A model generated the notes under the pieces. That model saw only the letters and a program-made list of their open reading frames with translations. It ran no database searches and was not told where the DNA came from. Of a stretch of DNA of 64,000 nt, positions 32,430 through 41,500 are shown in pieces. A program made the translations under genes and the position numbers. This DNA comes from Allobogoriella deserti (GTDB taxonomy: Bacteria; Actinomycetota; Actinomycetes; Actinomycetales; Actinomycetaceae). Each line of letters opens with the position of its first letter. Within the stretch, counting starts at the first letter, position 1. The DNA lies in the NCBI RefSeq assembly GCF_042680605.1, contig NZ_JBHUEE010000003.1:186001-250000 (forward strand). The letters are read 5' to 3'.

Positions 32430-34499
32430 CTACTGGCCGTCGAGCGGCTCGCGCAGGCCGGACGCCCGGCGCACCGGCCGTTCCACGGCGGCCCGGACGG
32501 CGTCGACCGAGCCGACCACACGAACTGCCTGCCGTGCGCGCGTGACGGCGGTGTACAGCAGCTCGCGGGTGAGCAGCGGTGAGGTGGCCGGTGGAAGGAT
32601 CAACGAGACGGTTCCGAACTGGCTGCCCTGGCCGCGGTGGACTGTCATGGCATGGACGGTCTCGACCGCGGGCAGGCGGTGCGGGCGGATGCGGACCGGT
32701 CGCCGCGGATCACCGAAGACGGCGACGACGTCGCGATCCTCGGAGTCGGCGCCGTCCCCGGACGCCACGAGGACGCCGGTGTCGCCGTTGTACAGGCCGG
32801 TCTCACGATCGTTGGCGGTCACCAGGACCGGGCGCCCGGCGTACCACGGCGTATCGTCGGCGCTCCCTGCGCCGACGGCGTCGTTCACCCAGTGCTCGAC
32901 CACCCCCGCCCAGTGCGCGACGCCAGCGGGGCCGCGACGGTGCGCGAGCATGAGCCGGTGCGCCTCCAGCGCCTCCAGCGCACCGGCCGCGTCCCCCGCG
33001 CGGGCGGCCGTGACGAGGTCGATGCCGGCTTGCGCCGCGTCGGCCCGGACGGGTTCGATCTCGGCGTCGGTGAGGCGCTCACCGGTCACCTCGACGAACT
33101 CGACGCCGCTCCCGCCGGTCCGCAGCACGTCGAGGACCCGATCGGCGTCGCCCTCACGGATCGCCGCGGCCAGCGGCAGGATCCGGCTGTCCTCCTGCTG
33201 CCGGTAGACGCGGGTCAACCGGACGACGCCGGCGGAGAGCTGCTGCCGTTCGCCGGCGTCGAGACCGTCCGGGACCAAGTCCGCCGGCACCACGACGCCG
33301 CCGACGTGCTCGCCCTCCGTGGCAGCGGCAGCGCCGGGCGTGCCTGCTCCGGGGCCGGCCGTCTCGGCCCCGTTCGGGATTGACGAGTCGGCACAAGAGT
33401 GACGAGTCGCGGCGGGGCGGGCGACGAGGTCGCCGAGGACGGCACCCGCCTCGACCGAGGCGAGCTGGTCAGGGTCACCGACGAGGATCAGGCGGGCGTC
33501 GGGCCGCAGCGCCTCCAGCAGCCGGGCCATGAGCGGCAGGGACACCATGGACGTCTCGTCGACGACCACGACGTCGTCCGGGAGGTGGTGGTTCCTGTCG
33601 TGCCTGAACCGGGTGGAACTGCCCGGCCGCCACCCGAGCATCCGGTGCACGGTGCTCGCCGGCAGCTGCCCGAGCCGTTCCCGGTCCTCGTGCGGCAGCC
33701 GGCCGACCGCCTCGTGCACCGCCTCCTGCAGACGGGCGGCCGCCTTCCCAGTGGGGGCGGCGAGCGAGACCCGCAGCGGACCACCGTCGCCGTGCCCACC
33801 GACCTCCTGCAGCACCGCGAGCAGCCGCGCGACCGTCGTCGTCTTCCCTGTTCCCGGCCCTCCCGTCAGGACGGTCAGGCGGCTGCGGGCGGCCACCGCT
33901 GCGGCGAGGCGCTGGCGCGCGTCCGCACCGTCGGGGAACAGCCGGCGGGCCGCGCGCGCTACCTGTTCATCGTCGATCCGTTCCGCGAGTCGGCCGGCGC
34001 CGGACAGTCGTGCCTCGACGGCACGGCGGACGAGCAGCTCGTCTCGCCAGTACCGGTCGAGGTAGAGCCGGCCGTCGACCCAGCGCACCGGACGGTCGGC
34101 AGGGCCGTCGACCCCGACGGCGACCAGCGGGCTCTCCTGGATCGCGCGCACCCACGCCTCCGGCGCCGGCCAGGGCAGCGCATCGATCTCCACCGCCTCG
34201 GCTCCCGGCTCCTCCGCCTCCGGCACCGCGAGCGCGTCGAGATCCTCGAGCCGCACACACACCGATCCGGCCCGTACCGCTCGCACTGCCAGTGCCACGG
34301 CGAGCAGGACCTGCTCGTCGCGCTCGCCGGTGAGCCGGCCGAGGCGCCGGGCGACGTGTACGTCGGCGGCCGCCAGCAGTCCGGCGTTGTTGAACGTGGC
34401 CAGCAGCGGCGGTGCGTTCAGGGCCAGACGTGCCGGCGCGGACGCCGACGCAGCGCCGATGTCGCCCGGCGCAGGACCCTGCTCCGTCGGCACGCTCAT
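32430..34499 (-). CDS. recD: Exodeoxyribonuclease V alpha subunit RecD
   Basis: Fast 5'-3' helicase subunit of RecBCD, 689 aa. Walker A GGPGTGKT (213-220), helicase motifs TVHRMLGW, VVVDETSMVSLPLMARLLEAL and C-terminal AMTVHRGQGSQFGTVSLILP with LYTAVTRARQAVRVVGS are intact. The ATG at 34499 overlaps the recB stop (ATGA). Residues ~363-375 are encoded by a 36-bp repeat also present in the EcfA gene; it falls in a variable insertion between helicase motifs (PAATRHSCADSSIPNG, then a G/A/P-rich run), so the enzyme is probably functional. Confidence 0.95.
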   Translation of the reverse strand: MSVPTEQGPAPGDIGAASASAPARLALNAPPLLATFNNAGLLAAADVHVARRLGRLTGERDEQVLLAVALAVRAVRAGSVCVRLEDLDALAVPEAEEPGAEAVEIDALPWPAPEAWVRAIQESPLVAVGVDGPADRPVRWVDGRLYLDRYWRDELLVRRAVEARLSGAGRLAERIDDEQVARAARRLFPDGADARQRLAAAVAARSRLTVLTGGPGTGKTTTVARLLAVLQEVGGHGDGGPLRVSLAAPTGKAAARLQEAVHEAVGRLPHEDRERLGQLPASTVHRMLGWRPGSSTRFRHDRNHHLPDDVVVVDETSMVSLPLMARLLEALRPDARLILVGDPDQLASVEAGAVLGDLVARPAATRHSCADSSIPNGAETAGPGAGTPGAAAATEGEHVGGVVVPADLVPDGLDAGERQQLSAGVVRLTRVYRQQEDSRILPLAAAIREGDADRVLDVLRTGGSGVEFVEVTGERLTDAEIEPVRADAAQAGIDLVTAARAGDAAGALEALEAHRLMLAHRRGPAGVAHWAGVVEHWVNDAVGAGSADDTPWYAGRPVLVTANDRETGLYNGDTGVLVASGDGADSEDRDVVAVFGDPRRPVRIRPHRLPAVETVHAMTVHRGQGSQFGTVSLILPPATSPLLTRELLYTAVTRARQAVRVVGSVDAVRAAVERPVRRASGLREPLDGQ
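33377..33412. repeat. 36-bp paired repeat, copy B (inside recD)
   Basis: GGATTGACGAGTCGGCACA, then AGAG, then TGACGAGTCGCGG. It matches copy A (11271-11306) at all 32 positions outside the 4-nt middle. The two copies are read in different frames by their host genes, so conservation is at the DNA level. Confidence 0.85.
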
Positions 34500-37400
34500 G
34501 GCCGCCTCCCGCTGAGCAACGCCGAGAGATCGACGACGAGACCAGCCGGAGGACGCCAGGCCATGACGCCGTAGGGCGTGCCGTCCGCGGCCGGGGTGTG
34601 CGGGCCGCACATGCCCCGCACGAACAGGTACAGCGCCCCACCGAGGTGCCGGGCGGGGTCGTAGCCGCGCTGGCGCCACCGCAGGTAGCGGTGCAGGGCC
34701 GCCGAGTACAGCAGGAGCTGCAACGGGTAGTGCGCCTGCCTCATCGCCTCGGCCATCGCATCCGGGCGGTAGTGCCACGCGGTCAACGGCTCCTCGAACG
34801 AGCCGAGCCGGTTGGTCTTGTAGTCGACTACGAGGTAGCGCGGCTCGCCGTCGTCGCCACGGACCCGTAGCACAGCGTCGATGCTGCCGGTGAGATAGCC
34901 GCGCAGCTCGGCGTCGCCGATCTCACCGAGGTCGTCGGCGTAGCCGGCGAAGGGGTCGTCGGCGGGCAGATGGCGGCGCAGCAGGTCGGCAAGATCGTCG
35001 AGAGTGGCGCCGGACGCCGTGGCGGCGTCGCCGCCGGCGAGCGGGAGCTCGAACTCCAGCTCGGCCAGCCGGTCGGCAGGGACGATGTCGGCCAAGGTCA
35101 GACCGCCGGCGAGGGGACCGAGCGGGGTGGCCAGCACGGGCTCGAGCGCGGCCGCCAACTGCGCGGGATCGGCGCCCGGGACACCTCCGGCCTCTCGGCA
35201 GCGCGCGAGCAGCTCGGCCGAGAGGTCACCGGACCTGGCCGCCGCCGTCGTGTCGACGTACTCCAGCACTTCGTGCACCAGTGACCCGAACTCGGCCCCC
35301 GCCGGCAGCTCCGCCATGGGCGAGGGCAGGTCCTGGCCGGGTTCACGGGTCACCCCTGCGATCTCCTCGAACGGCACCGCCACCTCGGCCTCGTCCTCGA
35401 TGCCGGTGGTCTCGGGCTCGGAGACCACGCCCTCCGCGTGTGCGGCGGCGGTCAGACCGCTGTAGGAGGTTCGGCGCCAAGAGTGGTCGAGCCGCCGCCG
35501 GAAGCGCGCGACGGCGAGTGCGGGGCGGTGCTGCGCGGGCGGGTGCCACCGGCGCGGCTCCGGCCGTGCCGCGACCGTCTCGAGCTGCATCGCGGCGCCT
35601 GAGGCTGCGCAGCGTGCCTCCAGCGCGGCGTGGATCCTCTCGTCGCTCAGCGAGCGCGCCCGGTCCGGCGGGAGCTCTCCGGGCGTGATGTCGCTGAGCA
35701 GCAGGCGAGTCAGCGCACCACCGGCGGAGTTGGAGGACGGCGCCCAGTACAGCACCACCTGGGTGGCGGCCCGGGTGAGGGCGACGTAGAGCAGCCGGAG
35801 GTCCTCACCGCGTTCCTCGGCGAGGTGCCGCGAGCGTGCGTCGTCGTACCCGGTGTCCTCGTGGCCGCCGACGTGCACCGTCCGCGGCCCCCATGCGCCG
35901 CCTTCGCCGTCGGCGTGGTAATGCAGGATAGACGGCGTCCTGGCCTCGAACCGGTCCCAGCCGAAGGGCACGTACACCACCGGGAACTCGAGCCCCTTGC
36001 TGGCGTGGATGGTCACCACCTGCACGGCGGCGGCGTCGGTCTCCAGCCGTCGGCTGCGCTCCTCCGCGTAGTCCTCACCGGCCTCGGAGATCCGGCGGCG
36101 CAACCAGTCGGTGAGGGCCGAGGTGCCGAGCCGGTCCTGAACGGCGGCGAGGTGGAGTGACTGGCCGATGTGTCGCACATCGGTGAGGGTGCGTTCGCCG
36201 GCGGTGGTGGCCATGAGCCGTTCGGCGACGCCGGCGGCCGTCACCGCCTCCACCAGCGCGGCCACGCCACGCTCGGCGAGGATCCGCGACCACGTGCGCA
36301 CGCGGTCGGAGAGCTCGTCGCGTTCGGCGTCGGAGGCGCCGGCCAGGTCGGTGGCGCTCCAGCCGACGAAGGGGGTCAGCGCCAGCGCCGCGGTGCGCCC
36401 GGGGTGCCCGGGCTGTTCGAGCGCGGTCAGCAGGGTGAGCCAGAGATCGGCGGCTGAGGTCCCGAAGACGCTGGACAGACCCGAGACGACGGCGGGGACG
36501 CCGGCCTCCACGAGCGCGTCCCGGACCATGGTCGCGTCCGCGTTGCGGCGCGTGAGGACGGCGACGTCACCGGGGGCCAACGCGCGCCACCCCTCGCCGT
36601 CACGCAGGCGCGTGGTGCCGAGTTGCCGCACGATGTCGGAGGCCACGTCCTGCGCGATGAGCTCGCGGACCGGGCCGATGCGGGGGTTCTTGGTGCCGGT
36701 GAGGCGGAACGGCTCACGCGTGACGTGGCGCAGCCGGACCGGTGGGCCGCCGTCGAGCCGCCGCCCGGTGTGCTGTGCCTCGACCCGGCGGACGACGATC
36801 GCCTCGTCACCGAGGGCGGCGCCGCGCAGCACCGCCTCGAGACCGGTCAGGACGGGTTCGTCCGAACGCCAGTTGCGGCCGAGCGTGGCGGTGGACGTGG
36901 CGACCTCGCGCGCCCCCAGGTAGGTGACGACGTCACCGCCACGGAAGGCGTAGATCGCCTGTTTCGGGTCACCGATGAGCACGAGGGTGCGGTGTCCGTG
37001 GAAAGCGGTGTGCAGGATCTCCCACTGGATCGGGTCGGTGTCCTGGAACTCGTCCACGAGCACGATGCGGTAGCGGGCACGAACCCGGGCGGCGGCCGCC
37101 GGGCCGTGCACCGGATGGCACAGCGCCTCGCGCAGCAGCACGAGGAGGTCGTCGTAGTCCATGAGGTGGCGTTCGCGTTTGCGGCGCAGCACCTCGGCGC
37201 GCGCGTCACGGGCCATGGCGTAGCGGTGCCCGGGCAGGCTGTCGGGCTCGGCGGCAGCGGGTTCGAGGACGGCCTGGTGGTCGCTGACGGCGGCCCGGGC
37301 GACCTCGCGTGCCGCTGCCGGTGTCAGTGGTGGTTCCGGGACGTCGGCGTACCGCTGCAGGTAGAGATCGTCCACCACCTCGTCGACGAGGTCGGCGATG

Positions 37401-37930
37401 TCGGGGACGAAGACGGCATCCGGGTCGGTGTCCGCGGCGATCCCCAGGGCGCTGAGCATCTGCTGGCAGAACCCGTGGGTGGTGGTGATCGTCGCGGCGT
37501 CGAACTGGGACAGGGCCCGGGTGAGGCGGCGGCGCCGACGGCCGAGCTCGGCGTCGTCCACGTCGGCGAGGTGAGCGATGACGGCGTCGTCGCTGGAGCG
37601 GGCGAGCGGTGAACGCAGTGCGCGCTCGGTGTGAACGAGCCGTTCGCGGACGCGGTCCCGCAGCTCGGAGGTGGCGGCCCGGCCGAAGGTGACGAGCATG
37701 AGTTCGGAGAGGTCCGCGACCCCTTCGGCGACGTAGCGGGTGGCGAGCGCGGCGATCGTGAACGTCTTGCCGGTGCCGGCGCTGGCTTCGAGGACCGTGG
37801 TGCCCGTGGGGAGCTCGCCGCAGACGTCGAAGACGGCTGCGCCGTCTCCCAGATCGGTGCCCGCCGGCGGTCCGGCGGAGGTCTCGCCGTCGCCGAGTTC
37901 GTCGGCGATCCAGTCCTCGAAGAGGGTCAT
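34496..37930 (-). CDS. recB: Exodeoxyribonuclease V beta subunit RecB
   Basis: Helicase-nuclease subunit, 1144 aa. The N-terminal UvrD-like helicase has Walker A ASAGTGKT (49-56), VDEFQDTDPIQWEIL, LIGDPKQAIYAFRGGDV and VTIHASKGLEFPVVYVPF. The C-terminal nuclease domain has YLVVDYKTNRLG (DYKTN at 1036-1040), so both activities should be present. The ATG at 37930 overlaps the recC stop (ATGA). RecBCD resects double-strand breaks and loads RecA; in actinobacteria it occurs beside, or instead of, AdnAB. Confidence 0.96.
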   Translation of the reverse strand: MTLFEDWIADELGDGETSAGPPAGTDLGDGAAVFDVCGELPTGTTVLEASAGTGKTFTIAALATRYVAEGVADLSELMLVTFGRAATSELRDRVRERLVHTERALRSPLARSSDDAVIAHLADVDDAELGRRRRRLTRALSQFDAATITTTHGFCQQMLSALGIAADTDPDAVFVPDIADLVDEVVDDLYLQRYADVPEPPLTPAAAREVARAAVSDHQAVLEPAAAEPDSLPGHRYAMARDARAEVLRRKRERHLMDYDDLLVLLREALCHPVHGPAAAARVRARYRIVLVDEFQDTDPIQWEILHTAFHGHRTLVLIGDPKQAIYAFRGGDVVTYLGAREVATSTATLGRNWRSDEPVLTGLEAVLRGAALGDEAIVVRRVEAQHTGRRLDGGPPVRLRHVTREPFRLTGTKNPRIGPVRELIAQDVASDIVRQLGTTRLRDGEGWRALAPGDVAVLTRRNADATMVRDALVEAGVPAVVSGLSSVFGTSAADLWLTLLTALEQPGHPGRTAALALTPFVGWSATDLAGASDAERDELSDRVRTWSRILAERGVAALVEAVTAAGVAERLMATTAGERTLTDVRHIGQSLHLAAVQDRLGTSALTDWLRRRISEAGEDYAEERSRRLETDAAAVQVVTIHASKGLEFPVVYVPFGWDRFEARTPSILHYHADGEGGAWGPRTVHVGGHEDTGYDDARSRHLAEERGEDLRLLYVALTRAATQVVLYWAPSSNSAGGALTRLLLSDITPGELPPDRARSLSDERIHAALEARCAASGAAMQLETVAARPEPRRWHPPAQHRPALAVARFRRRLDHSWRRTSYSGLTAAAHAEGVVSEPETTGIEDEAEVAVPFEEIAGVTREPGQDLPSPMAELPAGAEFGSLVHEVLEYVDTTAAARSGDLSAELLARCREAGGVPGADPAQLAAALEPVLATPLGPLAGGLTLADIVPADRLAELEFELPLAGGDAATASGATLDDLADLLRRHLPADDPFAGYADDLGEIGDAELRGYLTGSIDAVLRVRGDDGEPRYLVVDYKTNRLGSFEEPLTAWHYRPDAMAEAMRQAHYPLQLLLYSAALHRYLRWRQRGYDPARHLGGALYLFVRGMCGPHTPAADGTPYGVMAWRPPAGLVVDLSALLSGRRP

Positions 37931-40900
37931 GTCAGCTCCGTGGACTCGTGGCTGAGAAGCGGGTGCCAGATACGGCGGGCGAGGCATCCCAACCGGGTCC
38001 GGTCCTCGGGCCACCACTGCTGTTCCTCCGGCGTCGGACTGCCCAGCAGCGCGCCGAGTTCGGCGTTCTCGCCCCAGCACAGGACGTGGTAGTCGTCCTT
38101 CCGCTCGAACCCGCCGTTCCACTCGTACGTCGCGTTCTGCACGGCCATCGGCTCCGAGTCCCCGCCAAAGCGGCTCTTGGCGTAGACGTGCGCCACGCCC
38201 ACCGGCGCCGGCAGCGGCTCGCGCGCGGCGAGGTCGCGCAGCCGGACGAGCTCGCCGAGGTAGGCCTGTGCCTCGGCCTGGCTCGGCGGGCGGAGATGAG
38301 AGACGACGGCGCCCGGCCGCTGGTGCGGCGGGCGGCCGACCGTGGCGGCGGACCAGTCGCGCGCCGGATGGGCGGCGGCCAGGGCGAGCAGCTGGACCCA
38401 GGCGCGGATCCGGTGCTTGGGTCCGAGGCGGGAGAAGACGGCGCGCAGCACCGTGTCCTCCTGGACCCCCGGCACCGTCCCGGTCAACGAGACCCCGCCG
38501 GGCAGGCTGACGGTGACGTCGACGGCGGCGGCCGGCCCGTCGCCGGCATAGCGACCTGCCGCGGCGGCGATCGGGCCCACGCGCCGGTCCACGTCCATCA
38601 GGGCCGTCCGTCCGAGCTCGCGGGGCGGGACCTCTCCGCGCCGCCATTCGGAGTTGATCGCCTGGCGCTGGTCGACGCCGTCGAACCGGGCGGCGAGCAG
38701 GCGGTCACCGATGCCCCACGTGGTGAGGGGATCCAGGGTGAGCGGAAGCCGGTCCTCGACGTCGTCGACCTCCCCGGCGAGGGAGAGCTGGAGCCGTCGG
38801 CGCAGGAACCACTTCACCGGGTGCTCGAGCATGGTGACCAGATCGTCCAGGTCGACGGTCACGGCGGCGGCGTGGCCCTGGTCCTCGGCGGGGAGCGGCT
38901 CGGTGAGGAACGGTCGGCGGCCGGCGCGTTCCCCGCGGCCGGCGAGCGCCGCCCGGTGGGCGTCGGCGTCGAACGAGAACGGTCCCGGACGACCGAGCGC
39001 GCCGGCGGTGAAGTTGCGTTCGTCGACCACCTGGAGGGGGTGACGGACGAGGACCCGTTCGCGGATGCTCGCGCCGTCGGCGGCTGTGGCGGCGACGTCG
39101 AGGGCGTCGAGGAGTTCGCCCACCGGGACGGCCGGGGGCCGGGCGGCGCCCGTACGTTCGTCGGCGCCGGAATAGAGGACGACGAGGTGCTCCTCGGCGG
39201 CCGTGACGGCGTCGAGGAAGAGCTGCCGGTCCTCGCTGCGGCGGTCGCGCTCGCCGAGGCACGGCTCGCGCAGCAGGATGTCGTCGCCGTCGGAAGGCGT
39301 GGAGCGGGGGAAGACGCCGTCGTCGACACCGAGCAGCACGACGGCGCGGTGTGGCACCGCCCGCATCGGTTCCATGGAGCAGATGGTCAGGGCGCCGGTG
39401 CGAAACCCGGAGCGGGTGGGACGGCCTTCGAGCCGGCCGGCCAGGAGGGCGCGGGCGTCCGGTAGGCGGAGCGGGAGGGCCTCGTGGGTGGACGCCGAGG
39501 TCCGGACGTCGGCGAGGATGCGGCGGGCCTGGACCAGCTGCCAGGACTCGGTCTGCGGGGCGTCCGCGAGCAGCGTCAGGGCGTGGTCGAGGGCGGTCAG
39601 CCACTCCTCCAGCGGTCTCGCACCGTCGAGCGTGTCGAGCACATGGGTGAGGCGGTCGATGAACTCTGCCAGGCGACCGGCCAGATCGATGTCGGTGGAG
39701 TCGACGTCGTCCATCGGCAGGGCCGGCCCGACGAACCGGTGGTCCTCCTCCGCCATGGCCGCGCCGAGCAGGATCCGGTCCAGCGCCACGTCCCAGGTGC
39801 CCTGCCGCAGGTCGGGCAGACCGAAGCGGGCGCGGCGCTCGAGGTCCTCGCCCCAGTGGACCCCGGCGGCGACGGACCACTCGCGGATGCGCTCGAGATC
39901 GTCGTCGCTGAACCGGAAGCGGGTCCGCACGGGGGCGCCGGCGGCAAGGTCGAGGATCTCGGAGGCGGTGACCCGCCCGTCGGCCAGATCGAGCAGGTCC
40001 GCGAGCAGGCCCAGCGCGGGATTGGTCATGCCGGGTGATCGGTCGGCGAGACGGACCCGGAGCAGGTGGCCGGGGTGGACGTCCGGGCTGTGCGCGCCGC
40101 GTGGGCCCTGCTCGACGGCGAGCCCGAAGGTGGCGGTGATCAGCGGGGCCACCGCTTCGATATTCGGGCACATGACGATGACGTCGCGCGGCTCGAGCGT
40201 CGGATCGTCGGCGAAGAGGCCGGCGAGCACCTCGCGCAACACCTCCACCTGACGGCTGAGTCCGTGGCAGGCGTGCACCTGGACGGTGGTGTCGGTCTCG
40301 GCCGCGACGTGGACGCGGGCTCCGGCCGGGTCCGGGTCGTCCTCGCGCAGGCGTTGCTGAAGCGCGCCGAGGACGGTCTCCGGCAACGGCGGCGCCGGGT
40401 GATGGGTGGCGTCGGCCGCTGCCTCGGACAGGCGGCGCTGCAACTCGGTCGCGTCCCGGGCCATGGACGCGAGCAGCGGATGCTCGGCGGTCGCGGGTTG
40501 ATCGCGCCGCCGGCGCGAGGTGGCGGCAGCGCTCGAGACCCGGTTCCACAGCACGGGCGAGGGGTGTGGCAACCAGAGGTGGACGTCCCGGTGCTCGGCG
40601 AGCGCGGTCAGCACTCGGAGCTGGTCCTCGGGCAGGCGGGTCGGGCCGAAGACGGACAGCCGCTCGGGCAGATCGACGACCGCGGGGTCGCGACGCAGCG
40701 TCTCGACGGCGTCGGCGAGGTACTCCCCCGGGCTCGGCGTGCCGACGCGGTCCCGGAGCCGGCGCCAGAGCTCGACCTGCCACGCGAGGTCCTCGGGTAC
40801 GGGCGCTCCGGCGCCGTCGTCCGTGCCTCCGGAAGCCCAGCCGGCGAGGAGGTCCGGCCGCTGCGAGGCGTAGGAGGTGACGAGCCGGGCGAGGTGGCGG

Positions 40901-41388
40901 GCGAGGCCGAGACGCCGACCACGGCGGTACTGCCGCTCGTCGTCGCCTCCTCGCCCTCCGCTCGTCCCTCGCTCGGGCTCGTCGTCGCCGAGGTACCGGG
41001 CCAGCGGCGCCGCCCACGGCTCCCCGATCGTGGCGTCGAGAACCTCCAGGAGCGGCCAGAGGAGCCGGTCGGTGCGCCACGGGTCCTGCTCGGGATCGAG
41101 CCCGATCGCCGCGGCACGAGCCTCCCTGGCCAGTCGTGCGGGGGAGCCGAAGATGACGTTCGCGCACACCCCCGGTTCACCGCCGTCCCCCGCCTCCGCG
41201 GTGGTGCCGCGGCCGAGCTCGACGGCGCCGAGCTCGTGGGACAGGCGCTGCGCCACCCAGCGCTCCACGCCGCGCGTGGGAACGGCGACCACGTCCGGAG
41301 CGAACGGGTCGTCCGGTGGTTCGGACAGCACCGCGGCCAACGGCGCCACGAGCGCGTCGGCGCGCTCCGAGCGGTGCAGGTGCAGCAC
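37927..41388 (-). CDS. recC: Exodeoxyribonuclease V gamma subunit RecC
   Basis: Chi-recognition/scaffold subunit, 1153 aa, first gene of recC-recB-recD. It starts MLHLHRSERADALVAPLAAVLSEPPDDPFAPDVVAVPTRGVERWVAQRLSHEL, the family signature, and contains PRDVIVMCPNIEAVAPLI, AVVLLGVDDGVFPR and the C-terminal RecC block LVRLRDLAAREPLPAPVGVAHVYAKSRFGGD. It is an inactive helicase fold, lacking a Walker A motif as expected. ATG at 41388. Promoter not obvious; no LexA box was seen in the 112-bp upstream gap. Confidence 0.95.
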   Translation of the reverse strand: MLHLHRSERADALVAPLAAVLSEPPDDPFAPDVVAVPTRGVERWVAQRLSHELGAVELGRGTTAEAGDGGEPGVCANVIFGSPARLAREARAAAIGLDPEQDPWRTDRLLWPLLEVLDATIGEPWAAPLARYLGDDEPERGTSGGRGGDDERQYRRGRRLGLARHLARLVTSYASQRPDLLAGWASGGTDDGAGAPVPEDLAWQVELWRRLRDRVGTPSPGEYLADAVETLRRDPAVVDLPERLSVFGPTRLPEDQLRVLTALAEHRDVHLWLPHPSPVLWNRVSSAAATSRRRRDQPATAEHPLLASMARDATELQRRLSEAAADATHHPAPPLPETVLGALQQRLREDDPDPAGARVHVAAETDTTVQVHACHGLSRQVEVLREVLAGLFADDPTLEPRDVIVMCPNIEAVAPLITATFGLAVEQGPRGAHSPDVHPGHLLRVRLADRSPGMTNPALGLLADLLDLADGRVTASEILDLAAGAPVRTRFRFSDDDLERIREWSVAAGVHWGEDLERRARFGLPDLRQGTWDVALDRILLGAAMAEEDHRFVGPALPMDDVDSTDIDLAGRLAEFIDRLTHVLDTLDGARPLEEWLTALDHALTLLADAPQTESWQLVQARRILADVRTSASTHEALPLRLPDARALLAGRLEGRPTRSGFRTGALTICSMEPMRAVPHRAVVLLGVDDGVFPRSTPSDGDDILLREPCLGERDRRSEDRQLFLDAVTAAEEHLVVLYSGADERTGAARPPAVPVGELLDALDVAATAADGASIRERVLVRHPLQVVDERNFTAGALGRPGPFSFDADAHRAALAGRGERAGRRPFLTEPLPAEDQGHAAAVTVDLDDLVTMLEHPVKWFLRRRLQLSLAGEVDDVEDRLPLTLDPLTTWGIGDRLLAARFDGVDQRQAINSEWRRGEVPPRELGRTALMDVDRRVGPIAAAAGRYAGDGPAAAVDVTVSLPGGVSLTGTVPGVQEDTVLRAVFSRLGPKHRIRAWVQLLALAAAHPARDWSAATVGRPPHQRPGAVVSHLRPPSQAEAQAYLGELVRLRDLAAREPLPAPVGVAHVYAKSRFGGDSEPMAVQNATYEWNGGFERKDDYHVLCWGENAELGALLGSPTPEEQQWWPEDRTRLGCLARRIWHPLLSHESTELT

Positions 41389-41457
41389 GTGCTCGCCTCC
41401 CTCCGGTGACCGGGGTCAGACTACGGCGAGTCACCCACGTGCCGGAGACGGTCGGGC

Positions 41458-41495
41458 CGGCTGCGGACGCCGTCGGTCGACGACGTCCGCAGCCG
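41458..41495 (-). terminator. Terminator of the second sugar ABC operon
   Basis: Perfect 12-bp stem CGGCTGCGGACG / CGTCCGCAGCCG with a 14-nt loop, starting 5 bp after the binding-protein stop codon and ending 70 bp before recC. Confidence 0.75.
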
Positions 41496-41500
41496 CGGGC

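Noticed and set aside
38705..41167. 820-codon minus-strand frame inside recC
   Set aside because: Same strand as recC but shifted; the product is Arg/Pro-rich, while the recC frame shows all family motifs.
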